Shown here piece by piece: positions 36,355 to 45,687 of a stretch of 64,000 bases of DNA. Position 1 is the first letter of the stretch, and each line of letters begins with the position of its first letter. Location of the stretch: NCBI RefSeq assembly GCF_963682185.1, contig NZ_OY821667.1, forward strand, positions 3,485,501 to 3,549,500, written 5' to 3'. The position numbers were made by a program, and so were the translations under genes. The DNA comes from an uncultured Cohaesibacter sp. (lineage in GTDB: Bacteria > Pseudomonadota > Alphaproteobacteria > Rhizobiales > Cohaesibacteraceae). Below the pieces are notes generated by a model that saw only the letters and a program-made list of their open reading frames with translations, searched no databases and was not told the origin of the DNA.

Positions 36355-39051
36355 TTATTCTGCAGCGGCAGTCGTGGATTGGGCGTCTATTTGAGGGTCA
36401 ATGGGAAAGCTACAGAGTACGCTCGTACCCTTTCCCTCATTGCTGGAGATCGTCACTTTACCCCCATGCAGTTCCACAAAACTCTTCACAATTGATAGTC
36501 CCAGGCCGGCTCCGCCGCGATTCGTCTCTGTCGTGCGGCTCTCGAAGCGATCAAAGGCCGAACCGAGATATTCCTCAGGCATGCCGCAGCCGTGATCGGA
36601 CACGGTGAAAATGATGTCGCTCGGCGTGCGCTCGGCCACGATGGAAATCGACGATTCTGGGTCGGAGAAGGAAATCGCATTCGAGATCAGGTTAAAGAGC
36701 ACCTGCCGCACCCGCTTGGGATCGCCTTTGAACTGCCCCATGCTTTCGGCAACAGAGATATCGAGATGGATATTCTTTTCCGCCAGCCTGTCCTGAAGTC
36801 CTTCTGCGGCGGCGCGAATGGAATCCACCGGATCCACCTCTGCCAGCTCCAACACGACGATGCCTGCGTCAATGGTCGCCAGATCGAGAATATCGTTGAC
36901 GATGGCCAACAGCGACGAACTGGACGTCATGATATGGTCGGTATATTCGCGCTGGCGCTCATTGAGCGAGCCGAAGGACTCGCTGGTGAGCAGTTCGGTG
37001 AAGCCGATAATGTTGGTCAGCGGCGAGCGCAGCTCGTAGGAAACATGCTGGATGAAGGTGTTCTTGAGTTGGTCGGCGGCCAGCAGCGCTTCGTTGCGTT
37101 CCTGCAGGCTTCTCTCGACGGTAACATTGCCTGTTACATCGACAAAGGTCATCATGGTCGCGCCATCGGGCAACGGAATCGAGGCATAGTCAAGGAAGCG
37201 TCCATCGATGCAATCCATGCGGCCCATGACGCCTTCGCGTTTGTCTTCCAGCCCGACGACGCTGCCGATCAATGTGGCCCACACCTTGGTGGAATCATAT
37301 TTGCGGCGGCACAGCTCCAGAACAGCGGCAACATGCGGCTCGCCTTCCAGCTGGTCTTCCTGAAAGTCCCAAAGGCGGCTGAAAGCCGGGTTGGACATGC
37401 GCAGGCGACCATCCGAGCCGAACACCACAACCCCGTCATTGAGGTGGTCCAGCGTTTCGCTCTGCATACGGATAAGGGCATTGTAGCGCTTTTCCAGATC
37501 CAGCCGTTCGGTGACATTCTCAAAGATATAGATGACACCCGCATCCGGATTTGGCGCAGCAATGACGCGCAGGGACTGGCCATCTGGCAGATGCCACCAA
37601 TGCTCATGGGCTTCCACATCGCGATAGGATGAGAGGAATTTCTTCTTCCATTCGTGGAAATTGGCCTGTTCAGGCAGGCTGCGATTGATGCGCAGTTTTT
37701 CCAGAATGGCATTCTCGTCGGGATTGCTGTCAAGAAATGCGGGGTCCAGATTGAACTGGCTGCTGTAAGCGGCGTTGTAGAATTGCAATTGCTGGGATGA
37801 ATCAAAAATGGCCACCGGAGTGGTCAGTTGATCCAACGTATTAGCATAGAACAGATGCATGCGATCCAGCGCCTTCTCGGCAGATTCCAGATCGGATACA
37901 TCCGTTGCGATGCCAACAGAGCCCGGATGCAAGTAGATATCGGTTACATCAAAGATCTTGCGCTTGCCTTCAGCGATAATCGGCAGGCGTTTGATGGCCA
38001 GATCCTTGTCGCCACCAGCCTGGCTGCGGCGTTCGTGGATCTGCAAAACAGCTTCCCGTCCGCGCTGGTCGAGCAATTCTGACTGGTCTTCCAGAACGGC
38101 TTCGAGATCACCGCCATCAACCGCCTTTACATAGGCGTCATTGGCCCAAGTCAACTGACCGTCTTCATCGCGAGACCAGACAGGCATAGGCATGGAGTTG
38201 AGCAGGGTGCTCATTCGGCCCAGTTCCTTGCGATGGCGAGACACTTCATGTTCAAGCCGAACGCGGTCATGCTCATCGCCTTCCAGAACACGCAATTGCA
38301 CCAGCGCCCGCCCGCCTGATGTTCGTCCGCGAAATTCGACAAGGTTTCCATTCAGCGTCTGGGCCGACTGGACAAAGCGCTGCCCCGTTGCACGCAGCTT
38401 GGCAATGGACGTCTCAATGTCCTGTACACTGTCGATCTGCAGCCAATTGCCAAAGGCGAGAATGGCATTGCCCACGGGCAGCAGATGATCATTGCTGACC
38501 AGATTGCCGATGACTACAGGCTGCTCGTGATTGCCATTCCAGATGATCATCAACTGATCGGTGGCATCCAGAAGGCTTTCCGAACGGTCCAGCTTGGTCT
38601 GCAACGTCTGGATCGCTTCCATGGCATTGATCAGGCGTTTGCGACTGCGCCGCCGTTCGCGCATGACGGCCCAACCGGCTATCAGCACAAAGATTGTCAG
38701 GGCGCAGATAAGCGCAAGGCCGAGCATTTCCCATTGCAGTGGGTTGCCGCCAAAGGATTCTGTGAGTGAGGAGGTGGGGCGTTCAACAAGGGCAGGGATG
38801 GACGGCAATAGCTCACCGGCCACCAGCTTCTGTTGGGCGGCATCGGACAGAGGGGCTGATGCCGCCTCGGTCTGCGCCAAAGCTGCGGCAGGGAAAAGGC
38901 TGGAAATGGCCACCAGGCTCAGAAAAAAGCGGAACGAAGGGGAAGAGGATGCGTCCCGCGATGAAAGGCCCTTGGATGAATAAGGACTGGCCTTGGATCT
39001 ACCGAGACGATGGGTTTTTATTATATCTCCGAACAGGCCGTTTTTCGGCAT
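36355..39051 (-). CDS. divL: DivL-type cell-cycle kinase with Tyr in place of phospho-His
   Basis: The 898-residue protein (ATG 39051, AAGGAC upstream; ATG 39096 has no ribosome site) has an N-terminal hydrophobic region, a membrane segment (MLGLALICALTIFVLIAGWAV), several PAS domains (for example QLTTPVAIFDSSQQLQFYNAAY; LNDGVVVFGSDGRLRMSNPAF), and a HisKA/HATPase pair. The expected SHELRTP motif reads SYELRSP: the phospho-acceptor is Tyr 672 (codon 37036-37038). The HATPase is complete (LFNLISNAISFSDP, DHGCGMPEE, GGAGLGLSIVKSF). Tyrosine here is the hallmark of DivL, which binds DivK and steers CckA and CtrA in Caulobacter and relatives. GcrA is also encoded in this window. Confidence 0.92.
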   Translation of the reverse strand: MPKNGLFGDIIKTHRLGRSKASPYSSKGLSSRDASSSPSFRFFLSLVAISSLFPAAALAQTEAASAPLSDAAQQKLVAGELLPSIPALVERPTSSLTESFGGNPLQWEMLGLALICALTIFVLIAGWAVMRERRRSRKRLINAMEAIQTLQTKLDRSESLLDATDQLMIIWNGNHEQPVVIGNLVSNDHLLPVGNAILAFGNWLQIDSVQDIETSIAKLRATGQRFVQSAQTLNGNLVEFRGRTSGGRALVQLRVLEGDEHDRVRLEHEVSRHRKELGRMSTLLNSMPMPVWSRDEDGQLTWANDAYVKAVDGGDLEAVLEDQSELLDQRGREAVLQIHERRSQAGGDKDLAIKRLPIIAEGKRKIFDVTDIYLHPGSVGIATDVSDLESAEKALDRMHLFYANTLDQLTTPVAIFDSSQQLQFYNAAYSSQFNLDPAFLDSNPDENAILEKLRINRSLPEQANFHEWKKKFLSSYRDVEAHEHWWHLPDGQSLRVIAAPNPDAGVIYIFENVTERLDLEKRYNALIRMQSETLDHLNDGVVVFGSDGRLRMSNPAFSRLWDFQEDQLEGEPHVAAVLELCRRKYDSTKVWATLIGSVVGLEDKREGVMGRMDCIDGRFLDYASIPLPDGATMMTFVDVTGNVTVERSLQERNEALLAADQLKNTFIQHVSYELRSPLTNIIGFTELLTSESFGSLNERQREYTDHIMTSSSSLLAIVNDILDLATIDAGIVVLELAEVDPVDSIRAAAEGLQDRLAEKNIHLDISVAESMGQFKGDPKRVRQVLFNLISNAISFSDPESSISIVAERTPSDIIFTVSDHGCGMPEEYLGSAFDRFESRTTETNRGGAGLGLSIVKSFVELHGGKVTISSNEGKGTSVLCSFPIDPQIDAQSTTAAAE

Positions 39052-39467
39052 CTTGCTCGTCCTTTCCGCCGCTTCGAAAGACCGCTCAACGGTCATTCAT
39101 TTTTTAAAATTTCCGAACTGGCCCTTCTTTTCGAGAGTCCATATCCGGGACCGGCCAGAAGCCAGTCTATCTGCCCAATTGGTCATTTGCGGTGCCCAAC
39201 ACACCATGACCGGTTCTTCATTCTCAGCCTAGCTTGTTCGGCTGTCTTTTTCTCGTCAGCTACGGACAGAATCCGTAAAAGACTCAGACTCCTCCATCGG
39301 CCCCTGGATGGTGCAAACAAGGGAGAAGCCTTAGGCCCAACGCATTGGATACTGCTAAGATACACGCCACTAAGAGACTTGGTTCGGGGCCTCCTCCGTT
39401 CCAAATCGAATCACTTTACATTAACCTTTCCGCGACTCGGGCAGAAGAGTCCTCGTGTAAAAATGGC

Positions 39468-39507
39468 TAAAAAAAAGCACCCTCTTCACATTGGGAAAAG
39501 GGTGCTT
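39468..39507 (-). terminator. Rho-independent terminator of ahcY
   Basis: On the minus strand AAGCACCCT and AGGGTGCTT form a 9-bp stem around a 15-base loop, followed by TTTTTTTA. It lies 76 bases past the ahcY stop. Confidence 0.88.
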
Positions 39508-39559
39508 GATGGCTCGTTAACCAAGCGGATGGGTTAACCTGTTGGTTTTCCGCCATTCC

Positions 39560-39574
39560 TTAACAAAAGATTAA
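39560..39574. promoter_or_regulatory. Perfect CtrA-type box TTAA-N7-TTAA
   Basis: TTAACAAAAGATTAA fits the full CtrA consensus and is also the core of a small hairpin (CCTTAA/TTAAGG). It lies 9 bases past the ahcY stop and about 510 upstream of the divL start. One such match is expected by chance in a window this size, so the placement near divL is suggestive only. Confidence 0.35.
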
Positions 39575-39582
39575 GGAAACTC

Positions 39583-40974
39583 TTAATAGCGGTAATGGTC
39601 CGGTTTGAACGGTCCTTCCACAGGCACGCCAATATAGTCTGCCTGCTCCTTATTGAGCTTGGTCAATTTGACGCCCAGTTTCTCCAAATGCAGCATGGCG
39701 ACCTTCTCATCGAGGGCCTTTGGAAGCACGTAAACATCCTTGCCATAGCTGTCATGGTTCGTGAACAATTCGATCTGGGCAAGGGTCTGGTTGGTGAAGC
39801 TGGCGCTCATCACGAAAGATGGATGACCGGTGGCGCAACCAAGGTTCACGAGGCGGCCTTCCGCCAGCACGATGATGCGCTTGCCATCGGGGAACTCCAC
39901 TTCATCGACCTGCGGCTTCACATTGTGCCATTTATAGTTCCGCAGCGCTCCGATCTGGATCTCGCTGTCGAAATGGCCGATGTTGGAAACGATCGCACGA
40001 TCTTTCATCGCCCGCATGTGATCATGGGTGATGACATCCTTGTTGCCGGTGGTTGTCACGAAGATGTCCCCCTTGGGGGCCGCTTCTTCCATGGTGACCA
40101 CTTCATAGCCTTGCATGGAGGCCTGAAGAGCACAGATCGGGTCGATTTCGGTGACGAGAACGCGCGCACCCTGAGAGCGCAGAGATTCTGCAGAACCCTT
40201 GCCAACATCGCCGAAGCCGGCAACCACGGCAACCTTGCCCGAGATCATCACGTCGGTTGCACGCTTGATGCCATCGACAAGAGATTCACGGCAGCCATAG
40301 AGGTTGTCGAATTTGGATTTGGTGACCGAGTCATTGACGTTGATTGCCGGGAAGGGCAGATCACCCGCTTTTGCCAGATGATAAAGACGATGCACGCCCG
40401 TGGTGGTTTCTTCCGAAACCCCGAGGATGCCGTCGCGGATTTTGGTGAACCAGCCCGGTGTTTCCTTGGCACGTTTCAGGATCTGGGCCTTGACCACTTC
40501 CTCTTCCTCATTTTCAGGATTTGGAATGATCTCTTCGCCTGCGTCCACCTTGGCACCCAGCAACACATACATGGTGGCGTCGCCACCATCGTCCAGAATG
40601 AGGTTCGGGCCTTCGCCATCGGGCCAATCGAAAATACGGTCGACATAGGCCCAGTATTCTTCAAGGCTCTCACCCTTGATGGCGTAAACAGGAACACCGG
40701 TTGCTGCAATGGCCGCAGCGGCATGATCCTGGGTCGAAAAGATATTGCAGGTTGCCCAGCGCACTTCGGCGCCCAGAGCCGTCAGCGTTTCAATCAGAAC
40801 TGCCGTCTGAATGGTCATGTGCAGGGAACCGGTTATGCGAGCGCCCTTGAGCGGCTGGGAGGGGCCATATTCGGCGCGGGTCTGCATCAGGCCGGGCATT
40901 TCGGTTTCGGCAATGGTTATTTCCTTGCGTCCCCAATCAGCCAGGGACAGATCTTTGACGACATAATCAGCCAT
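39583..40974 (-). CDS. ahcY: Adenosylhomocysteinase (S-adenosyl-L-homocysteine hydrolase)
   Basis: AhcY splits S-adenosylhomocysteine into adenosine and homocysteine using bound NAD, completing the methyl cycle. The 463-residue protein has [16 protein letters not shown], substrate motifs [16 protein letters not shown] and [13 protein letters not shown], the NAD fold [18 protein letters not shown], and the C-terminal [11 protein letters not shown]. It includes the approx. 40-residue insert typical of proteobacterial enzymes (around [20 protein letters not shown]). A 20-base palindrome upstream (41122-41141) is a candidate operator. Confidence 0.98.
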   Translation of the reverse strand: MADYVVKDLSLADWGRKEITIAETEMPGLMQTRAEYGPSQPLKGARITGSLHMTIQTAVLIETLTALGAEVRWATCNIFSTQDHAAAAIAATGVPVYAIKGESLEEYWAYVDRIFDWPDGEGPNLILDDGGDATMYVLLGAKVDAGEEIIPNPENEEEEVVKAQILKRAKETPGWFTKIRDGILGVSEETTTGVHRLYHLAKAGDLPFPAINVNDSVTKSKFDNLYGCRESLVDGIKRATDVMISGKVAVVAGFGDVGKGSAESLRSQGARVLVTEIDPICALQASMQGYEVVTMEEAAPKGDIFVTTTGNKDVITHDHMRAMKDRAIVSNIGHFDSEIQIGALRNYKWHNVKPQVDEVEFPDGKRIIVLAEGRLVNLGCATGHPSFVMSASFTNQTLAQIELFTNHDSYGKDVYVLPKALDEKVAMLHLEKLGVKLTKLNKEQADYIGVPVEGPFKPDHYRY

Positions 40975-41121
40975 AGTGGTTCCTCAAATTCCGGAGCCGG
41001 GTCTTTTCGCCTGCTCCCTATTCAAACGTGACAGTTCTTACGGCGAAATATTGGAATTGGTTTCATGTTCCGCCTGATGTTGCCACAGCTATACCCTGCA
41101 TACTGTGTTAAAGCAATAATG

Positions 41122-41141
41122 ATATAAAGAATTCTTTATAT
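41122..41141. promoter_or_regulatory. 20-base perfect palindrome upstream of ahcY (candidate SahR-type operator)
   Basis: ATATAAAGAATTCTTTATAT reads the same on both strands. It lies about 150 bases upstream of the ahcY start and 170 upstream of the divergent SDR gene. AT-rich palindromes of similar size are bound by the ArsR-family regulator SahR, which responds to S-adenosylhomocysteine in several proteobacteria; that link is inference. No regulator gene is in the window. The rest of 40975-41308 shows no gene or known riboswitch. Confidence 0.5.
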
Positions 41142-41308
41142 GACAAATAGTGTGTAAATGGTACAAAATCTGCTGCACAGGCATGCCCATGCCAGTCTTG
41201 TTTCGCCAGAAACGGACCAAATGCGCCCTCTGTCATAATGCCTCCTTTTTGTGTAACCATTGACAAAGGACGATCAGGGCTGGCTATCAAGTATCAGGAG
41301 ACGAATGA

Positions 41309-42004
41309 ATGAAGCATTGCATCATAACCGGAGCCAACCGTGGTGTTGGTCTTGCTCTGGCGGCGGCCTATCTGGAAAAGGGCGATTGGCATGTCCATGC
41401 TTGTTGTCGCCAGCCGGAAAAGGCGGATGCGCTGCGCGAACTGGTGACAAGCCATCTGGGACGCATAACGCTTCATACCCTTGACGTGGTGGATCAGGCT
41501 TCGGTTGATGCGCTGGCTGAAGATCTCAGGGACCAGCCTATCGATTTGCTGATCAACAATGCGGGCATCAAGGGGTCCAAGCGCCAGTCGCGCAGCGACA
41601 TGGATTATGACGAATGGGCTGAAGTCTTTGCCGTCAATGCCATGGCGCCTCTGAGGGTCACCGAAGCATTATTGCCCCAACTCAAGGCAGCTGAAGGTGC
41701 CAAGATCGCAACGATCTCCAGCCAGATGGGGGCCATTTGCCACAAGGGCACCGGCCAGTATGCCTACCGTTCCTCCAAGGCCGCGGTGAACAAGGTCATG
41801 TCCATTCTGGCACAGGAGGTGGCTGAAGACGGGCTCACCTGTATCCTGTTGCATCCGGGCTGGGTGCAAACCGACATGGGCGGTGCGCATGCTAATCTCA
41901 CGCCTAAAGAGAGCGCCAGAGGCATTTTAGAAACCATCGACAAGGCAACGCAAAATGACAATGGCCGCTTCTTCAAATGGAACGGTGAACCCCATGGATG
42001 GTAA
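41309..42004 (+). CDS. Short-chain dehydrogenase/reductase
   Basis: The 231-residue SDR has the NAD(P) motif TGANRGVG (residues 7-14), NNAG (83-86), a catalytic Ser in TISSQMG (137-138) and YxxxK (Y153-K157). It resembles bacterial CsgA/sniffer-like carbonyl reductases. The substrate is unknown. It is followed 4 bases later by the YdcF-type gene, so the two are co-transcribed; both are divergent from ahcY. Confidence 0.92.
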   Translation: MKHCIITGANRGVGLALAAAYLEKGDWHVHACCRQPEKADALRELVTSHLGRITLHTLDVVDQASVDALAEDLRDQPIDLLINNAGIKGSKRQSRSDMDYDEWAEVFAVNAMAPLRVTEALLPQLKAAEGAKIATISSQMGAICHKGTGQYAYRSSKAAVNKVMSILAQEVAEDGLTCILLHPGWVQTDMGGAHANLTPKESARGILETIDKATQNDNGRFFKWNGEPHGW

Positions 42005-42007
42005 GCG

Positions 42008-42805
42008 GTGATGGGTACTGTTTTCTTTGTCTTCTCCAAGATTGTCGGATTGCTGCTGCTGGTCGAGAGCTGGCTTTTTCTGGGGCTGCTGTTCAGCCTG
42101 ACGATGCTGTTTGCAGGTGCGGTGGTGCCCGCCAGATGGGGCTTGGCGATGACGCTTCTTGTTCTGGTCCTTGTGCTTTCCCCACTGACAGACATGGTCC
42201 TGGCCAAGCTGGAAACTGCCTATCCGACCAACCCCGATCTTGCCAAAGGCGAACCAATCGATGGCATTCTCGTGCTGGGCGGCAGCATCGTGACTGGTCA
42301 TTCCGAAACATGGAAACAGGCAGAACTCAACCATGCCGGAGAGCGGATCACCGAGGCTGCCCGTCTCGCCCGCAAGCTGCCCGAAATTCCGATCTTCATT
42401 TCAGGAGGCAATGCGTCTCCTCTTGATGTCGTGTTTGGAAATAAAGGGGTAAGTGAAGCGGAAATGACCCGCGATCTGCTGGTCGGGATGGGCGTTGATG
42501 CCAGCCGCATCCAGATAGAAACCAAATCACGCAACACCGCAGAAAATGCCATATTCTCCGCTCGTCTGGTTGGCGATGATATATCAAAGCATTGGTTACT
42601 GATAACCAGCGCCTTCCATATGGCCCGCTCCATGCGCAGTTTTGAACGTGCGGGTTGGACAGACCTGATGCCCTATCCGGTGGATCATCGCACAAACCTG
42701 GCTAGCAAAGCCTTCAGCTGGTATCCCGGCGGCAAGATCGAACGCGCAGATTTGCTGATCAAGGAGCTGGTCGGGCTGGTGGTTTATGGCTGGACAGGGC
42801 GTTAG
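42008..42805 (+). CDS. YdcF/ElyC-family (DUF218) membrane protein
   Basis: The 265-residue protein has two N-terminal membrane segments (about residues 8-30 and 33-58) and a periplasmic DUF218 domain: DGILVLGGSIVTG, KLPEIPIFISGGNA, a ETKSRNTAENAIFSA motif with conserved Glu/Asn, and LLITSAFHMARS. Family members ElyC and SanA influence cell-envelope integrity and peptidoglycan or enterobacterial common antigen metabolism. It lies just upstream of a polysaccharide cluster (209-base gap), which fits an envelope role. Confidence 0.9.
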   Translation: MMGTVFFVFSKIVGLLLLVESWLFLGLLFSLTMLFAGAVVPARWGLAMTLLVLVLVLSPLTDMVLAKLETAYPTNPDLAKGEPIDGILVLGGSIVTGHSETWKQAELNHAGERITEAARLARKLPEIPIFISGGNASPLDVVFGNKGVSEAEMTRDLLVGMGVDASRIQIETKSRNTAENAIFSARLVGDDISKHWLLITSAFHMARSMRSFERAGWTDLMPYPVDHRTNLASKAFSWYPGGKIERADLLIKELVGLVVYGWTGR

Positions 42806-43014
42806 ATTTTTGCCTTGGAGGTAAGGAGACGGTTAAGCGGATAGTGAGATTTTTCGAATTAGTTGTTCATTAATCAAGTGTCGTAACCGAATATTTTGGA
42901 AGATCCGCTAGTTTTGGTTGTCTAGGACGGTTGAGGTCAACTGTATCTGTTGGCGATGTAAACCGGCGCGTCGATCCTATTCCGTTGTCCCGGAAGCATA
43001 CAGGTAAGCAGTCA

Positions 43015-44430
43015 ATGACAGAAGCGACACAAGTGACTTCGGCAGGGGGCATGAGCAAGATCATGAGCAAGATACGGCGATTGATCGGTAGCGGGGATGC
43101 GCGGGGCCTGTTTGGAACGATGGTGCTCAAGGCCGGTAGCGCCGTCATCTCCTTTGCCCTCTTCTCGCTGGCCGCACACGCTGCCGGAGCCGTTGAATTC
43201 GGACGCTTTTCCATTCTCTTTTCTGTCCTGTCGATTCTGGCTATCGTGGCCGCCTCAGGGCAAGAGATGCAGGTTGTGCGTTCCTGGAATGAATATCTGA
43301 CGTCTGATCGCCCAGGGCTGGCATTGGGTGCCGTGCGTTACGGCTGGATGGTCAGCTCGGCTGGCGTTCTGATCGTCTGTCTGGGCTTCTGGATCGTCTA
43401 TTCCATGGATCTGCCTTTCTTTCGCGAAACAATCCAGGGCAGCAATTGGACAGCCATCTTTTCCATGGCCTTTCTGGCGGGCAACTGCCTTGCGCTTTAT
43501 AGCTCCCATGTGACGCGGGCTGTTGTCAGCATCAAACTGGCCGACGGACATTATGAGATCACATGGCGGGCCTTTGCCGTCATTTTCCTGAGCATCAGTC
43601 TCCTTGTCGGCCATACGGTTACCAGCACGGAAATTCTGGCCGTTTTTGCTTTTGGGCTGGCTTTTGTTATCGCCACGCAGGCCTATGTGGTTGCTGTGCG
43701 TATAAAAAAGCAGATCGGCGAGGTAACCCCCGGCTATGATGTGCGCCAATGGACGCCGCGATCGGTGCGCCTGTGGCTTGCTTCCATCATGGAAGCCTCG
43801 AACCAGCATCTGGACGTGTTCCTGATCGGCCTGCTGCTCGATCCGGTTTCTGCCGGTGCCTATTTCGTCGCCGCCCGTCTCGCCAATGCGTTCGGCTTGG
43901 CGACCAGTGGCCTCAATACCTTCGGCACCCGGCGCGTACCGGGGCTCTATTTTGCGCGCCAGACCGCCGAGTTGAAGCATGCGCTCAATATGATGGCGGG
44001 CATGAGTTTGCTCATTGTCGTGGTTGGGCTGACCGCTGTGGTCATCGGTGGCGATTATATGCTGATGATCTTTGGCCGCTCTTACGCTGATTATTACTGG
44101 GTGTTCCTGTTGCTTGCCACTGGCACAGGTTTGACGGCCGCCAATGGGGCTGCCCCCGCTTTTCTTATGTTGACCGGCCATGAAGGGCGCTATGTGACCA
44201 TCGTCACATCATCGCTGGCCCTGCGTGTGATCGGATTCTTTGTCATTATCCCACATTTCGGCATTCTTGGTGCCGCAGCCGTGTCCGGTACCGTTATGAT
44301 CGGCATGGCACTGCTGACAAATTATTTCTGCCGTCGCCTCACCGGTATGGATCCTTCGATCCTGCGGTTCGTGGCTGAAAGCTCCGATGAAGCGCCATCG
44401 GGGACGGCAAAAGCACAACCAACTGATTGA
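43015..44430 (+). CDS. Wzx/MOP-type polysaccharide flippase
   Basis: The 471-residue protein begins at ATG 43015 (AGGTAAG upstream; an in-frame ATG at 42931 adds a non-hydrophobic tail). It has about 12 predicted membrane segments, for example VISFALFSLAAHAAGAVEFG and FVIATQAYVVAVRI, and the usual repeat of lipid-flippase MOP proteins (EFGRFSILFSVLSILAIVAA; LLLDPVSAGAYFVAARLA). It would flip lipid-linked sugar repeat units across the inner membrane. It is first in a six-gene polysaccharide cluster. Confidence 0.88.
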   Translation: MTEATQVTSAGGMSKIMSKIRRLIGSGDARGLFGTMVLKAGSAVISFALFSLAAHAAGAVEFGRFSILFSVLSILAIVAASGQEMQVVRSWNEYLTSDRPGLALGAVRYGWMVSSAGVLIVCLGFWIVYSMDLPFFRETIQGSNWTAIFSMAFLAGNCLALYSSHVTRAVVSIKLADGHYEITWRAFAVIFLSISLLVGHTVTSTEILAVFAFGLAFVIATQAYVVAVRIKKQIGEVTPGYDVRQWTPRSVRLWLASIMEASNQHLDVFLIGLLLDPVSAGAYFVAARLANAFGLATSGLNTFGTRRVPGLYFARQTAELKHALNMMAGMSLLIVVVGLTAVVIGGDYMLMIFGRSYADYYWVFLLLATGTGLTAANGAAPAFLMLTGHEGRYVTIVTSSLALRVIGFFVIIPHFGILGAAAVSGTVMIGMALLTNYFCRRLTGMDPSILRFVAESSDEAPSGTAKAQPTD

Positions 44431-44449
44431 CTATCATCGAGGTGATCTT

Positions 44450-45640
44450 TTGAGCAATCTGGACCACGCTGAGCATGACATTTCAGAAGCATCAATTGCC
44501 GATGCCGCGCAAGATGCTGCAGAGACAGAGCGCCCATTGCGCCTGCTCTTCATTCAGACACAGGCCGAGAATGCCGGTGCACAGGAAATATCGCGCCTGC
44601 TTGGCGAGGGCCTGGCCCCCAAGGGCTATGATATTCACCATCTGTTTTTCTATCGCAAGACCGATGCCTTCGATCATGCGCCTCACACCTCCTTCACCGT
44701 TGAAAAACGGCCCCGCAATCCCTTTGCGATCCTGCTGTTTTTCCTCAAGCTGATTTTCCAGATCCGGGCGCTCAAACCGGATGTTGTGTTGACCTTCCAG
44801 CATTATGGCAATCTGTTTGGCGCTCCTGCCGCACGCTTGGCCGGTGTGCGCCATGTGATCGCCAATCAGGTCTCCGCTCAGGCAACGATGAACAACACGA
44901 TCCGGCGCATCGACAAGATTTGGGGCAAAATCGGGCTCTATGATGTGGTAACGGTCAACTCGGTGGATACGGCAGGCGAATATGCAGGCTTCCCGCCGGC
45001 CTATACCCGTCGCATCACCCATGTGCCCCATGGTTTCAAGGACAAGAGCTCAAGGCTTGGCAAGGCAGAGGCCCGTGCCCGCTTCGGCCTGCCCGATGAT
45101 GTCATCCTGTTGGGGTCCATCGCGCGCCTTAACAAGCTCAAACGGCTGGAGGTGGCCATCGAGGCGCTCACCTTCAATGAATGCTGGCATCTTGTGCTGG
45201 GTGGGCAAGGCCCTGATGAAATGCGCCTGCGCTCTGTGGCCAAGGCGCTCGGTGTGGAAGACCGCACCCACTTTACCGGCGAAATGGATTCCACCGCAGT
45301 TGGCGACCTGTTGGCAGCCATGGATATATTCCTGTTCCCGACAGAGGCGGAGACCTTCGGCCTTGCTGCCGTGGAAGCGGCCCAGACCGGCCTGCCGGTG
45401 GTTTGCAATGATCTGCCCGTCTTGCGGGAAGTCATGAAAACCGATCTCGGACCGTGTGCCCTGTTTGCCGATAGCGATCACCCTGAAAGCTATGCAGACC
45501 CAATCCGCAGGCTTCTGCGCGACAAGACCTTGTCTGATCAATTGACCGAGTCCGGTCGCGCGCTCAAATCTCTTTATTCCATGTCCGCAATGGTTGGCCG
45601 CTACGAACAATTGGTTTGCAGCATCACCGGTCGCGGCTGA
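44450..45640 (+). CDS. GT4-type glycosyltransferase
   Basis: I place the start at TTG 44450 (GAGGTGA eight bases upstream), giving 396 residues; an ATG at 44387 would overlap the flippase gene by 44 bases. The C-terminal GT-B half has LLGSIARLNKLKRLEVAIEA, a WHLVLGGQGPDEMRLRSVA segment and the donor-binding motif FPTEAETFGLAAVEAAQTGLPVV (EX7E type), all typical of GT4 retaining transferases. The N-terminal half has QAENAGAQEISRLLGEGL. It probably adds one sugar to the repeat unit; donor and acceptor are unknown. Confidence 0.88.
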   Translation: MSNLDHAEHDISEASIADAAQDAAETERPLRLLFIQTQAENAGAQEISRLLGEGLAPKGYDIHHLFFYRKTDAFDHAPHTSFTVEKRPRNPFAILLFFLKLIFQIRALKPDVVLTFQHYGNLFGAPAARLAGVRHVIANQVSAQATMNNTIRRIDKIWGKIGLYDVVTVNSVDTAGEYAGFPPAYTRRITHVPHGFKDKSSRLGKAEARARFGLPDDVILLGSIARLNKLKRLEVAIEALTFNECWHLVLGGQGPDEMRLRSVAKALGVEDRTHFTGEMDSTAVGDLLAAMDIFLFPTEAETFGLAAVEAAQTGLPVVCNDLPVLREVMKTDLGPCALFADSDHPESYADPIRRLLRDKTLSDQLTESGRALKSLYSMSAMVGRYEQLVCSITGRG

Positions 45641-45687
45641 TCTAGAACACCATTTTAATATCGCTTTTTGAAGGGAGCTCGGGGTCT

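Larger units (their letters stand above)
39052..39582. other. Intergenic region between ahcY and divL
   Basis: Holds the ahcY terminator (39468-39507), a CtrA-type TTAA-N7-TTAA site (39560-39574), an inverted repeat GTTAACC/GGTTAAC (39516-39538) and, to the left, the divL promoter region, which I cannot resolve. A 175-codon frame on the plus strand from 39010 has no family resemblance and overlaps divL; I do not call it. Confidence 0.6.

Noticed and set aside
39010-39537. A 175-codon plus-strand frame between divL and ahcY
   Set aside because: Overlaps the divL start and the ahcY terminator, with no recognisable domain.
39595-41031. A 478-codon plus-strand frame opposite ahcY
   Set aside because: Antisense shadow of a highly conserved gene; composition (His/Phe-rich) is typical of such artefacts.
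40975-41050. SAH riboswitch in the ahcY leader
   Set aside because: A GC-rich pairing (GGGAGC with GCTCC) exists, but the conserved core of the SAH riboswitch is not recognisable.
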